Shown piece after piece: positions 18,003 to 27,340 of a stretch of DNA of 64,000 nucleotides. The position numbers were made by a program, and so were the translations under genes. The first letter of the stretch is position 1. The number at the start of each line of letters is the position of its first letter. Origin of the DNA: PGYR01 sp046290495 (lineage in GTDB: Bacteria; Bacteroidota; Ignavibacteria; Kapaibacteriales; UBA2268); the NCBI GenBank assembly GCA_046290495.1, contig JBKAGT010000001.1, forward strand, positions 1-64,000, written 5' to 3'. Under the pieces are notes generated by a model. It was given only the letters and a program-made list of their open reading frames with translations. It had not been told where the DNA came from and did not search any database.

Positions 18003-19229
18003 ATGACATTAATAAAAGACGTTAATTTTTTTGTTGTAGATATAGAGACTACTGGTTCGCACAGCAAACAAGACAGAATTACAGATATAGCAGCAGTACA
18101 AATCAGAGATGGTGAGATAATTGATATATACCAATCATTAGTAAACCCTCATAAACATATTCCCGAATTCATTCAGAATATGACTGGTATTACTAATGAA
18201 CTTGTTAGCAATGCTCCTGAAGAAAGAGATGTATTAACTGAATATCGTAAGTTTATAGACAAAGAAAATTCTGTATTCGTAGCTCACAATGCAAACTTCG
18301 ACCACTACTTTATAAAACACTCTGTGGAGAGACTATTCGGAAGTACTGATTTTCACGATGTAATCTGTACAGTTAAACTAGCTCGTAAGATACTTCCAAA
18401 AACTCAAAAAGTGAATCTCACATCACTTTCTGAATATTATGGCATCCCGATATTCATGAGACACCGTGCACTAGGTGATGCTTTCGCAACAGCCAAAGCT
18501 CTAGTTATTATGCTGAGAACACTTGAAAATGAGCATGACATTAAGACCTTATCACAACTTCATAGCTTCATTAAAAAATCGAGACGTAGATTAAAGATAG
18601 CTAATCCTCAAAAGGACGAACTATTGGAAAGGATAAGTAATGTTCCTATGTGTGTGGGCATATATAAATTATATAATGCGAATGGCGAAATAATCCATCA
18701 GGATATAGCAAATAATTTACATCGTAAATTAAACTCACTATTTGACCCAAATTTTCTTACATCACCCATAATGCAAAAGAAGATGGCCGAGGTAGTTGAC
18801 TTTGAATTCATAGACACACCTACTGAACTGCACGCTTTATTGCTTTTGAACAAGGACAATGGCAATTATGAGGTACAACCAAAACAAATGGATTTGTTTG
18901 AAAACAACGAAAAAGAAGAAAGTTTGAATATAGTATATATAGACCCAGATAATAAAATGGGTAAAACGGTCAGTATATACTTTATCAGAGATGGTGCTTT
19001 AATTGACCACATGGACTTTGGTAAAGATGCCAATGCAAATATAATAGATAGTGCATTGGACTACATATACTCCAATGGGAACCCAAAAGAAGATGCTCTC
19101 CCTTCTGAGAAAGAGACTGTAAAGAAATGGTTAAGTAGAGAGCCTGATTTGGGAAACAAGTTTATAATCAACTCAGACTACAAAAAAGTCTTGAAGGATA
19201 TCAAGAATTATATAAGAAGTTGCTATTAG
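18003..19229 (+). CDS. DnaQ-like DEDDh exonuclease fused to a degenerate GIY-YIG domain
   Basis: The N-terminal 180 residues are a complete 3'-5' exonuclease. ExoI carries Asp13 and Glu15 (VVDIETTGS), ExoII Asp100 (AHNANFD), and ExoIII His154 and Asp159 (HRALGDA). Residues 210-290 follow the UvrC/Cho-type GIY-YIG pattern (GIYKLYNANGEI, NNLHRKLNSLFDP, TELHALLLLN). However, the YVGKA segment has become HQDIAN and the catalytic glutamate of LLLEN is leucine (282), so this half looks inactive. The last 100 residues are unassigned. The architecture matches the epsilon-UvrC fusion family. A role in DNA repair or proofreading is inferred. Confidence 0.85.
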   Translation: MTLIKDVNFFVVDIETTGSHSKQDRITDIAAVQIRDGEIIDIYQSLVNPHKHIPEFIQNMTGITNELVSNAPEERDVLTEYRKFIDKENSVFVAHNANFDHYFIKHSVERLFGSTDFHDVICTVKLARKILPKTQKVNLTSLSEYYGIPIFMRHRALGDAFATAKALVIMLRTLENEHDIKTLSQLHSFIKKSRRRLKIANPQKDELLERISNVPMCVGIYKLYNANGEIIHQDIANNLHRKLNSLFDPNFLTSPIMQKKMAEVVDFEFIDTPTELHALLLLNKDNGNYEVQPKQMDLFENNEKEESLNIVYIDPDNKMGKTVSIYFIRDGALIDHMDFGKDANANIIDSALDYIYSNGNPKEDALPSEKETVKKWLSREPDLGNKFIINSDYKKVLKDIKNYIRSCY

Positions 19230-19293
19230 AATTAAATATATTTTGTAACTTATAAACGAATAATTCGGTTTACTTTATAAAAAGCAATTGCAA

Positions 19294-20565
19294 ATGATTA
19301 AAAAATCACACCTATTTATTTTAACAACTTTGCTTATGCTGATTGCATATTACAGCAGTTTGAGTAAAGAAAATTTTTATCTTGACGCAGTTGTATTCAA
19401 TAGCAATGACTCAACTGAAGGTAGAATAGATGTATATGTTATAGTGCCAAATGAAACACTTAGCTTCGAAAAGTTAAGTGATAATTTTATTGCAAACATT
19501 GATTTACATATCGAACTTACAAGCGATGGAGACAGAGTTGACCGTCAAAGAGTTAAGAAAACAATAACTAGTAGCAATTATGAGGAGTCACAAGGGGTAA
19601 ACGGAGAGTTTAATAAATACTTTTTTCGTTTCTCTGTAAATAGTGGAAGCTACAATGTAGAAGCGAAGTTAGTAGATGAGCTTAATGGAAAAAAATTCTC
19701 TAGAAACAGAGAAGTGACTGTTATTGACTTTAATAGTTTCGATTTCTCGGTAAGTGGCATCTTGTTAGTATCTCAAATAGAAGAGTTAGATGGTAAATAT
19801 AAAATAACACCATATATTTCAGATAACATTGGGAATTTGGAAGACAACTTCTTTGCTTTTTTTGAAGTATATAACAAGAATGAACAAAGAGATATAAAAT
19901 TACAATACAAACTGCTCAAAAATGGAGATATAGAAGCGGAAGGTGAACTAAAAGAAGTAAGTATCCCAATCGGTAATACTCAGCAATTTCTTAATATAAA
20001 TCTATCTAAACTAAATCTTTCTGGTGAGTATACACTCCAAATAATTGCTTATAAGGAAGTAAATGGTGACCTAGAAACCATAGCTATAACTCAAAGATCG
20101 ATAAAACACGAACAAAATTTGTATTCTTTTGCTACAGATGACATAGATAAAGCAATTAAAATGCTTAGATATGTAGCGAATGACGAAACAATTGACAAAT
20201 TGGAAAGTATAAAAGGCAAAGATGAGAAAGAAGAAAGATTCAGAATGTTTTGGAAAGATTTAGACCCTACTCCTAATACTTCATTTAATGAAGCCATGAA
20301 TGAGTACTACCAACGAATAAAGTACGCTAATGAGCAATTCAAATCATATTCGGATGGATGGCTTACTGACATGGGAATGGTGTTTGTTGTTATGGGGCCT
20401 CCCATGTCCGTAGAAAAACAATCTTCATTTGGGAATAACATACAGTATAGGGTTTGGGTGTATCCTGGCAATAGAACCTTTCTTTTTGCCGATAGAAATG
20501 GCTTTGGTAATTACAGATTAGAAAGACCATATTTGTTCAATGAAAAATACGAATATAGAAACTGA
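19294..20565 (+). CDS. GWxTD-domain secreted protein
   Basis: 423 residues with an N-terminal hydrophobic signal (MIKKSHLFILTTLLMLIAYYSS), two beta-rich regions, and a C-terminal GWxTD domain (residues 345-420) named from its motif, here GWLTDMGMVFVVMGPP followed by YRVWVYP. This domain is known from Chlorobi, Ignavibacteria, Gemmatimonadota and relatives, and its function is unknown. The upstream TTG at 19288 is in frame, but the ATG at 19294 is the natural start. The stop overlaps the ispD ATG by one base, so the two are translationally coupled. Confidence 0.85.
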   Translation: MIKKSHLFILTTLLMLIAYYSSLSKENFYLDAVVFNSNDSTEGRIDVYVIVPNETLSFEKLSDNFIANIDLHIELTSDGDRVDRQRVKKTITSSNYEESQGVNGEFNKYFFRFSVNSGSYNVEAKLVDELNGKKFSRNREVTVIDFNSFDFSVSGILLVSQIEELDGKYKITPYISDNIGNLEDNFFAFFEVYNKNEQRDIKLQYKLLKNGDIEAEGELKEVSIPIGNTQQFLNINLSKLNLSGEYTLQIIAYKEVNGDLETIAITQRSIKHEQNLYSFATDDIDKAIKMLRYVANDETIDKLESIKGKDEKEERFRMFWKDLDPTPNTSFNEAMNEYYQRIKYANEQFKSYSDGWLTDMGMVFVVMGPPMSVEKQSSFGNNIQYRVWVYPGNRTFLFADRNGFGNYRLERPYLFNEKYEYRN

Positions 20566-21248
20566 TGAAATACACATTAATTATACCGTCTGGTGGTGTT
20601 GGAAATAGATTAGGGGCAGAACTCCCTAAGCAGTACCTAGAAGTAAATGGTAAATCCATTCTGAATTGGACTTTAAGCAAATTTGAAAATATTGAAGGGA
20701 TTGAACAGCTCTTGATACCTTCTGACAATTCGTATAAAGACGAGATTATAAAATCTATTCCTGAATCATTTCAAGATAAATATCAACTTACGCCACACGG
20801 CGAGACGAGGTTTGCTTCCATATACAATTCTATTGAATATATAGATAATGATTCAGATTTTATCATGGTCCATGATGCTGTAAGACCCTTTATTACAGAT
20901 GAACTGATTAATAAATTGAAAGAGTCAGCGAATACTTACAAGACTGCTGTTCCATACGTTTGCCCTACTGACACAATAAAAAAAATAAATATAGAAAATC
21001 CAGACACTTTTGTAGAAGAAACCTTAGACAGGGAATTGTTAGCAGCTGTACAAACTCCTCAAGTATTTGATAAGGATATATTTGTGAGTAGCTACAATTA
21101 TGCTAAGAAAAATCAATTCAAAGGAACCGATGATTCTTCTATATTAGAATACTCAAATATTTTTCCTAAATTAATATTTGGCGATGTTCAAAACACAAAA
21201 ATTACCACTCGGTTTGATTTAGAGTTATCAAAAACTCGCCTAAAATAG
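20565..21248 (+). CDS. ispD: 2-C-methyl-D-erythritol 4-phosphate cytidylyltransferase
   Basis: Third enzyme of the MEP isoprenoid pathway, transferring CMP from CTP to methylerythritol phosphate. The nucleotide-binding loop reads PSGGVGNRLGAELPKQYL. This is followed by HGETRFASIYNSI, MVHDAVRPFI, PYVCPTDTIK, and AVQTPQVFD with GTDDSSILEY, all diagnostic of IspD. The length of 227 residues is normal. A CDP-ribitol synthase (TarI-like) is the main alternative, but no teichoic acid genes are nearby. It is coupled to the GWxTD gene by a one-base overlap. Confidence 0.88.
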   Translation: MKYTLIIPSGGVGNRLGAELPKQYLEVNGKSILNWTLSKFENIEGIEQLLIPSDNSYKDEIIKSIPESFQDKYQLTPHGETRFASIYNSIEYIDNDSDFIMVHDAVRPFITDELINKLKESANTYKTAVPYVCPTDTIKKINIENPDTFVEETLDRELLAAVQTPQVFDKDIFVSSYNYAKKNQFKGTDDSSILEYSNIFPKLIFGDVQNTKITTRFDLELSKTRLK

Positions 21249-21273
21249 TAACCATTTGCTTATTAAATGGTTA
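21249..21273 (+). other. Stem-loop after ispD
   Basis: TAACCATTT and AAATGGTTA pair around a 7-base loop directly after the ispD stop codon. There is no T-run, so it may be an mRNA end-stabilising hairpin rather than a classical terminator. Confidence 0.4.
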
Positions 21274-21325
21274 GTTCTAATTAGATAAACAAATAAATAA
21301 TATATAAAATAATAATGGAGTAATT

Positions 21326-23971
21326 ATGAATAAATTATACTTCTTAAGTAAGTATATGCTAATTGTTGGCTTTTTGATATTGGGCCAATCAAGCCTTTTA
21401 GCTGACCCACCAACACAACTATTGCCACTTAACGGTGATAATTGTGTGAACACAGACGCTGTTTTCGAATGGACATCTGTTGCAAATGCGTCTAACTATA
21501 TGTATATAATTTCAGAGAGTGCAGATTTCTCTGATACTGTCACTAAAGATTTAGAATATCAAGATACAACTGTTGCTTTTACTTTACCTGATAACAGCAA
21601 AAAGTATTATTGGAAAGTTGGTGTTGAAATAATTGGAGAACCTGATGAATGGTCAAACGGTTTTGAACTTACAACTTCACCTGCCCCTCCTGTGCAAATA
21701 GCTCCAGCTGACATGCTTACTTGCCAGCCTTTTGAGCAAGAGTTCAAGTGGAATACAATTGAAAATGGAACAGAATACAGAATTCAAATTTCAAAATCTG
21801 CTAATTTCTCAAGTGTTGTAATAGATTCATCTATCACTGATACTTCTATTACTTTAACTATGGATACATATTTCCAAAATTACTATTGGAGAGTGAAAGC
21901 CAAAGAAGCTGGTTGTATTACAGACTGGTCAGGGAATTTCCAATTTCAAACAATAGTTGGACCTCCTGCACTACAATCACCTACTGATGGAGCTGTTGGG
22001 TTAGATCTAACAGTATTGTTAGAGTGGCCACAAACGCCAGGAGCTAACGAGTATGAGTTGCAAGTATCAGACGATGCAAACTTCTCAAATTTAATAGTAG
22101 ATGAGACTAACTTACAACAAGAAACTTACACTTTTAATGCAGCTAACAGAAATCAAGAATATTTTTGGAGACTAAGAACTGTAGGACAAAACTGTACTTC
22201 AGCTTGGTCCGAAGCTTCTACTTTCAAAACTGGTTATGAAGCAGTTACTCTAATTGCTCCAGAAGAAGAAGAACCATGTGTTTCTATAGAAACCGAATTT
22301 GTTTGGTCTGCTGTGTCAGGTGTAAACAAATATCATATCCAAGCATCTTCTGCTCCAGGGTTTGCTAGCAATAATTTGCTTTATGAAAATGACGAAGTTA
22401 CTGGGACATCTGTTATAGCAAATGTTTCAAACGAAAGCTCTACAATCTACTGGAGAGTAAGAGCTAGCGATACAAACAATGTAGGTGTATGGTCTAATAT
22501 TGGCAGTTACATCACAACTGGTGAAGCTCCACTTCCTTTATACCCTGAAATAGGTGACATTGAGATACCAAGAGGACTGACTTTTGAGTGGGCTTCAAAT
22601 GGTGCAGCTCTGTACTTCCAAATTCAGGTTTCAACTGACCCGACTTTTAATACAGTTGAAATTGATGAGTCTAATTTTAATGATACTAAAATCGACTTAG
22701 TACTAGAAAAGTATAATACAGAATATTACTACAGAGTAAGAACGTTCAACAATGGCTGTCTGAGTGATTGGTCAGTTGTGTTTAACTTCACAACAATACA
22801 AGGTTTCCCTAATTTGCTTAGCCCTACTGATCAAGCTGAGAATATCAAAACTGATGCTTTCTTAGAGTGGTCGTTAGTACCAACAGCTCAAACTTATGAT
22901 TTCAGAATATCTGAAAATCCTGATATGACTGAAAGCAAAGGGCAAAACGGTCTGACAAATATTAACTTCTTAGTTCGTGACTTGAAGCCATTCACTACTT
23001 ACTACTGGTATGTAAGAAGTAACGACCAATGGGGTACTAGCCCTTGGTCTCCAGTATCATCTTTCACCACTGGCGATGGAAACACTGATGTACCAACATT
23101 AATATTACCTGAGAATGGATCAGTAATGGAACCAACTGAAGGCATAATGACTTGGAATGTATCTCCTAACGCGTCTTCATACACTTTACAAATTGCTAAA
23201 GACATTGACTTCTTAGGTGAAATAATTGAAATAACAGATATACAAGATACAGTATATAACTATACTGATCTTGAGCATTTTACAGAGTACTGGTTCAGAG
23301 TTTCTGCGGTAAATTCTACTACTATTTCTGATTACTCTTCAGCTTTCAAATTCAGAACAATAGCTGAATTACCTTCAGAAAAAGCAATGGCAGTTAGCCC
23401 TACAGACGGCGAAACTGGAGTAGATTATCTGAAAACTACATTAGAGTGGACATTCGTTCCTAATACTGATGTTGGTTTATCAAGCGAAGCTGGATATGAG
23501 TTACTAATCAGTACAAGCGAAGATTTCAGCGACACTACTTTTTACTACCAAAAAGTTTATGATGAAGCTAGATTCTTTGACAGATTACTAGATTTCAACA
23601 CTACATACTACTGGAAAGTTCGTGGATGGAATGAGGCAGGATTTGGCCCTTGGTCTGATGCTTTCTCTTTCACTACTACTCCACAGACTTCTGTGGCTGT
23701 AGGTATGAGTACAGACTTCGGCGCGACTGTAGTTCCTAACCCTATTGAGAGCAGAGCTGAACTTAGATTTGATCTAGATACTCCTGCTAAAGCTAATCTG
23801 ACAATTGTTGATCAGAATGGTAATATAGTAATGGAACTAAATAACATAGAAACTACTACTAACACTAATACTATTCCTCTGAACTTAGAAGGTCTATCTT
23901 CTGGTTCTTACTTATTCAACTTACAAGTTGGCAATAAGTTCCAAGTAGGAAAAATAATAATTAGTAGATAA
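21326..23971 (+). CDS. Surface protein of fibronectin III-like repeats with T9SS sorting domain
   Basis: 881 residues: signal peptide, then about eight beta-sandwich repeats of roughly 95 residues. Each repeat contains the pattern W..V.NA..Y..QIS followed by YYWRVR, then W..xFxF.T, as in the fibronectin type III repeats of Bacteroidota surface proteins. The C-terminus is a type A sorting domain (VVPNPIESRAELRFDL, LSSGSYLFNLQVG, KIIISR). GGAG lies six bases before the ATG, and a terminator follows. It is expected on the cell surface; a binding or adhesion role is inferred, as no enzymatic domain is visible. Confidence 0.88.
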   Translation: MNKLYFLSKYMLIVGFLILGQSSLLADPPTQLLPLNGDNCVNTDAVFEWTSVANASNYMYIISESADFSDTVTKDLEYQDTTVAFTLPDNSKKYYWKVGVEIIGEPDEWSNGFELTTSPAPPVQIAPADMLTCQPFEQEFKWNTIENGTEYRIQISKSANFSSVVIDSSITDTSITLTMDTYFQNYYWRVKAKEAGCITDWSGNFQFQTIVGPPALQSPTDGAVGLDLTVLLEWPQTPGANEYELQVSDDANFSNLIVDETNLQQETYTFNAANRNQEYFWRLRTVGQNCTSAWSEASTFKTGYEAVTLIAPEEEEPCVSIETEFVWSAVSGVNKYHIQASSAPGFASNNLLYENDEVTGTSVIANVSNESSTIYWRVRASDTNNVGVWSNIGSYITTGEAPLPLYPEIGDIEIPRGLTFEWASNGAALYFQIQVSTDPTFNTVEIDESNFNDTKIDLVLEKYNTEYYYRVRTFNNGCLSDWSVVFNFTTIQGFPNLLSPTDQAENIKTDAFLEWSLVPTAQTYDFRISENPDMTESKGQNGLTNINFLVRDLKPFTTYYWYVRSNDQWGTSPWSPVSSFTTGDGNTDVPTLILPENGSVMEPTEGIMTWNVSPNASSYTLQIAKDIDFLGEIIEITDIQDTVYNYTDLEHFTEYWFRVSAVNSTTISDYSSAFKFRTIAELPSEKAMAVSPTDGETGVDYLKTTLEWTFVPNTDVGLSSEAGYELLISTSEDFSDTTFYYQKVYDEARFFDRLLDFNTTYYWKVRGWNEAGFGPWSDAFSFTTTPQTSVAVGMSTDFGATVVPNPIESRAELRFDLDTPAKANLTIVDQNGNIVMELNNIETTTNTNTIPLNLEGLSSGSYLFNLQVGNKFQVGKIIISR

Positions 23972-23991
23972 TAAGTTTTTTTGATATATTA

Positions 23992-24029
23992 AAAGCGATT
24001 GTAATTCCGATTATGATCGCTTTTTTTTT
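23992..24029 (+). terminator. Rho-independent terminator
   Basis: AGCGAT (23994-23999) pairs with ATCGCT (24016-24021), followed by a run of nine T. It closes the fibronectin-like gene. Confidence 0.75.
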
Positions 24030-24053
24030 GACTAAAATATAATTAACCAAAAT

Positions 24054-25685
24054 ATGAAAAACATTGTATTAGCTATTATAATAGCAATGGTTGGGTATAG
24101 CAGCTCAAATGCCTGTACTAACCTATTAGTAAGCAAAGGTGCCACCGCTGATGGTTCGACTCTAATTACCTACGCAGCAGATGCAGGTGGGTTTATGGAA
24201 AGATTGTTCTACCTCCCAGAAGCTGACCACGAAGAAGGAGAGATGCTGGAAGTATATGATTGGGACACTGGTAAGTACTTAGGCGACATAAAGCAAGCTA
24301 AACACACTTACAGAGTTGTTGGTAATATGAACCAACACCAATTATCAATTGGTGAGACAACATTTACAGGCTTAGACAAATACAGAGATACAACTGGTAT
24401 AATTGACTATGGCTCACTAATCCGTATTACTCTCCAAAGAGCAAAAACTGCAAGAGAAGCTATCAAAGTGATTGATGAATTAACATCAGAGTATGGTTAC
24501 TACAGTACAGGAGAGTCTTTCTCTATTGCTGACCCTAATGAAGTATGGATAATGGATTTGCACCCAAAAGGTGTAGGAAACAAAGGAATAGTATGGGTAG
24601 CTAGGAGAATACCCGATGGTTACATAGCAGCACATGCTAATCAATCAAGGATAAGAAAAATAATAAAAAATGACCCTGATAATTGCCTTTACTCTGATGA
24701 TGTAATTAGCTTTGCTGAAGATGAAGGAATAGCAAAAGAATATAACGGTGAGTTCAGCTATGCTGACACTTACAATCCACTAGATCCTGGTGGTGCACTA
24801 TATTGCGAAGGTAGGGTATGGAGATTTTACGATTTGGCTGCACCGAGTCAAAACCTATCAGAAGATTATTGGAGAGCAGTAGAAGGTGCTGAACCCTATC
24901 CCCTATTCATCAAACCGGATAAAAAAATATCTGTAAAAGATCTGCAGACTTGGATGCGTGACCATTTCGAAGGCACTGAATATGACATGACAAAAGGTTT
25001 GGCAGCTGGTCCATATGGTTGCCCTTACAGATGGAAGAATCTATCATGGAAATTAGAAAGCGACACGACTAAGAAATTTGGTTGGGAAAGACCGATATCA
25101 ACTCAACAGACAGCATGGTCATTTGTTGCTCAAATGAGAAGCGAGCTGCCAGATGAGATTGGTGGGGTCTTATGGTATGGTGTAGATGACGCAGCTACTA
25201 GTTGCTATGTGCCACTATATAGCTCATTGCAGTCGCCACCAAAGCCCTATACTGTAGGCAGTATAAAAGACTTCACTTGGGAATCTATGTTCTGGGTATT
25301 CAACCTAGTAGCAAACAGAGCTTACACTATGTACAGCTATATATCTAAAGATATAAAAGAAGTGCAGCAAAGCTACGAAGACAAGTTTTTATCTTACCAA
25401 CCAGAATTAGAGAAAGCTGCATTGGGGTTATACAAAACTAATCCAGAACTTGCTGCTGACTTCCTTTCGGATTACAGCATATCAAATGCTGAGAGAGTAC
25501 ACAAAGAGTGGAAATCACTGTGGGAGTATATAGTCGTGAAGTATAATGATCGTTATATCAACGATGTAACTAAAAACGAAGGCCGATCACCAGAAGGTGT
25601 TGGTTACGAACAAAAATTCTTAGAACAAGTAGTAAAAGAAAGACCTGGCTACTATGATGTGGAATGGAAACAAAATAGTAACTAG
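24054..25685 (+). CDS. C69-family dipeptidase, secreted
   Basis: 543-residue N-terminal-nucleophile peptidase of the C69/U34 family. Signal cleavage after SSNA would expose the nucleophile cysteine at residue 21 (ACTNLLVSKGATADGST), matching the family's autocatalytic start. Further family blocks include DYGSLIRITLQRAKTAREA, SFSIADPNEVWIMDLHP, AAHANQSRI and NRAYTMYSY. It should hydrolyse dipeptides in the periplasm or outside. Monocistronic, between a terminator and the DUF3098 promoter. Confidence 0.9.
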   Translation: MKNIVLAIIIAMVGYSSSNACTNLLVSKGATADGSTLITYAADAGGFMERLFYLPEADHEEGEMLEVYDWDTGKYLGDIKQAKHTYRVVGNMNQHQLSIGETTFTGLDKYRDTTGIIDYGSLIRITLQRAKTAREAIKVIDELTSEYGYYSTGESFSIADPNEVWIMDLHPKGVGNKGIVWVARRIPDGYIAAHANQSRIRKIIKNDPDNCLYSDDVISFAEDEGIAKEYNGEFSYADTYNPLDPGGALYCEGRVWRFYDLAAPSQNLSEDYWRAVEGAEPYPLFIKPDKKISVKDLQTWMRDHFEGTEYDMTKGLAAGPYGCPYRWKNLSWKLESDTTKKFGWERPISTQQTAWSFVAQMRSELPDEIGGVLWYGVDDAATSCYVPLYSSLQSPPKPYTVGSIKDFTWESMFWVFNLVANRAYTMYSYISKDIKEVQQSYEDKFLSYQPELEKAALGLYKTNPELAADFLSDYSISNAERVHKEWKSLWEYIVVKYNDRYINDVTKNEGRSPEGVGYEQKFLEQVVKERPGYYDVEWKQNSN

Positions 25686-25729
25686 GAATAACAAAACTGG
25701 CTAAAGGAACGTAATTGAATTATATTTAT

Positions 25730-25737
25730 TAACTTTG
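25730..25737 (+). promoter_or_regulatory. Putative -7 promoter box TAACTTTG
   Basis: Same TTAACTTTGTA string as at 4754-4764, 29 bases before the DUF3098 start. TTG occurs upstream at 25715, too close for the usual -33 spacing. Confidence 0.45.
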
Positions 25738-25766
25738 TAATCAAATACAAAACAAAGACTACGATT

Positions 25767-26042
25767 ATGGCAAAGAAAAGAGAAATAAAACGAAGCAATG
25801 TGAAGTGGGAATTCCCACTAACTAGAAAGAACTATATCATAGCTGGGATTGGGTTAGCAACTATTATTGTTGGCTATTTACTTATGTCAACTGGCTTAGG
25901 TGGCGAATATGCTAAAGTAGATGGAACTTGGAACAACCCAATGGCTGTTACTATAGCACCATTGCTACTTGTTATTGGCTATTGTGTTATCATACCAATG
26001 GCTATATTCAAGTACTTCCCACACGGCGATTCGAATGAGTAA
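25767..26042 (+). CDS. DUF3098 membrane protein
   Basis: 91 residues with a basic N-terminus (KKREIKRSNVKWEFPLTRKNY) and two transmembrane helices around an extracytoplasmic loop (GLGGEYAKVDGTWNNP). This is the DUF3098 family, which is largely confined to Bacteroidota and is often found beside undecaprenyl-phosphate or cell-division genes. Function unknown. The stop lies 8 bases inside the era gene, so the two are probably translated together. Confidence 0.85.
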   Translation: MAKKREIKRSNVKWEFPLTRKNYIIAGIGLATIIVGYLLMSTGLGGEYAKVDGTWNNPMAVTIAPLLLVIGYCVIIPMAIFKYFPHGDSNE

Positions 26043-26934
26043 CAACACTCAAAAAGCAGGATTCGTTGCTATAGTTGGTATGCCGAACTCAGGCAAATCT
26101 ACTCTAATGAATTCACTAATGGGCGAAAAACTTTCGATAGTTACACCCAAACCACAAACAACTAGAAAGAATGTATCTGCGATTCTGACACAAGACGAGT
26201 CGCAGATTATTTTTTTAGATACACCTGGCATCCTTCGTCCTCGCTACGAAATGCAACGCTCTATGATGAGATTCTTAGACGAATCACTAGAAGCAGCTGA
26301 TATAATCTGCGTAATATGGGATTGGGAAAAGGACAAGGACAACACTGACCTGCTCAATACAAAATTCCCATTCTTAGAAAAATATGATAGCAAGAAGGTA
26401 TTGATACTGAACAAAATCGACACTACAAATGACATTAAAAATGTGTTGCCTGCGATAGATAAATTCTCACAGCTAGAAGTATTTGATGAGATAATACCAC
26501 TATCTGCACTGAAATCTGCTAATACAGATTCATTGTTAGAAATATTCAGAAAGTATCTGCCTGAGTCCGAATTCTACTACCCTGATGACATAATCAGTAC
26601 GCTGAACGAGAGATTCTTCGTTAGTGAGCTAATCAGAGAGAAGATATTCGAGCAACTGAAAGAAGAGATTCCATACTCAACAGAAGTAACAATAACTCAA
26701 TTCAAAGAGCGAGAGAAAGGCAAGTGGTTCATTTCTGCTGACATACTAGTAGAGAGACAAGGTCAAAAAGGAATCATGATAGGCAAAGGCGGCACAATGC
26801 TCAAGCGTATAGGTGCTAATGCCCGAAAAGATATAGAAGCACACCTACAAGCAAAAGTATTCTTAGAACTATTCGTAAAAGTGCGTGACGACTGGCGCAA
26901 CAAACCCAATATGCTTAGGTCTCTGGGGTATTAA
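26035..26934 (+). CDS. era: GTPase Era
   Basis: Ribosome-assembly GTPase that binds 16S rRNA near its 3' end. The N-terminal GTPase has G1 GMPNSGKST, G3 DTPG, G4 NKID and G5 SALK. The C-terminal KH domain shows GIMIGKGGTMLKRIG followed by ARKDIE and FLELFVKV..WR. The length of 299 residues is standard. The frame runs back to 25969, but the ATG at 26035 gives the conserved start and an 8-base overlap with the DUF3098 gene. Confidence 0.95.
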   Translation: MSNNTQKAGFVAIVGMPNSGKSTLMNSLMGEKLSIVTPKPQTTRKNVSAILTQDESQIIFLDTPGILRPRYEMQRSMMRFLDESLEAADIICVIWDWEKDKDNTDLLNTKFPFLEKYDSKKVLILNKIDTTNDIKNVLPAIDKFSQLEVFDEIIPLSALKSANTDSLLEIFRKYLPESEFYYPDDIISTLNERFFVSELIREKIFEQLKEEIPYSTEVTITQFKEREKGKWFISADILVERQGQKGIMIGKGGTMLKRIGANARKDIEAHLQAKVFLELFVKVRDDWRNKPNMLRSLGY

Positions 26935-26956
26935 AGTATTTGGATAGTTATTCTTT

Positions 26957-27313
26957 TTAGTTAAAACCTTCTATATTCATTTTATATTTCAAAATACTAG
27001 GAATTCTTTCTTCTAGTATTTCTACTAATTCAGGTTGCATATATTCGTACTCATCATCTATATGTAAGACATATATTGGTGGTAAATCTAAATGTCTAAA
27101 TTGGCTAGTAATTCTTGACTTATGTTTATCTTCCATAACTAATATAGCATCTGCTCGGTTTATTTTAGCATCACTAATCTGACTAGGGCTTTTCGGACTT
27201 AAACCTGCAGATTGAATATTCAAATTATAATCACGTCTAAATATTGCCTCAGCTGTTTTACTTCTTCTTTTATTTCGTCCGCAAACGACCAATATATTGG
27301 GGATTTCTTTCAC
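26957..27313 (-). CDS. Small low-molecular-weight protein tyrosine phosphatase-like protein (COG4551 type)
   Basis: 118 residues. The phosphatase P-loop CX5R is intact as CGRNKRRS (Cys11, Arg17), followed by the family pattern KTAEAIF and SAGLSP. IDDEYEYMQPELVEIL near the C-terminus corresponds to the acid-loop region of COG4551 proteins, with Asp retained. The start is GTG and has only a weak ribosome binding site. It follows the GHKL ATPase gene by 27 bp on the same strand and was probably acquired with it. Most COG4551 members are uncharacterised; phosphatase activity is plausible from the motif but unproven. Confidence 0.8.
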   Translation of the reverse strand: MKEIPNILVVCGRNKRRSKTAEAIFRRDYNLNIQSAGLSPKSPSQISDAKINRADAILVMEDKHKSRITSQFRHLDLPPIYVLHIDDEYEYMQPELVEILEERIPSILKYKMNIEGFN

Positions 27314-27340
27314 TTTAATTTCTTAGTTTTTCTTATGTTT

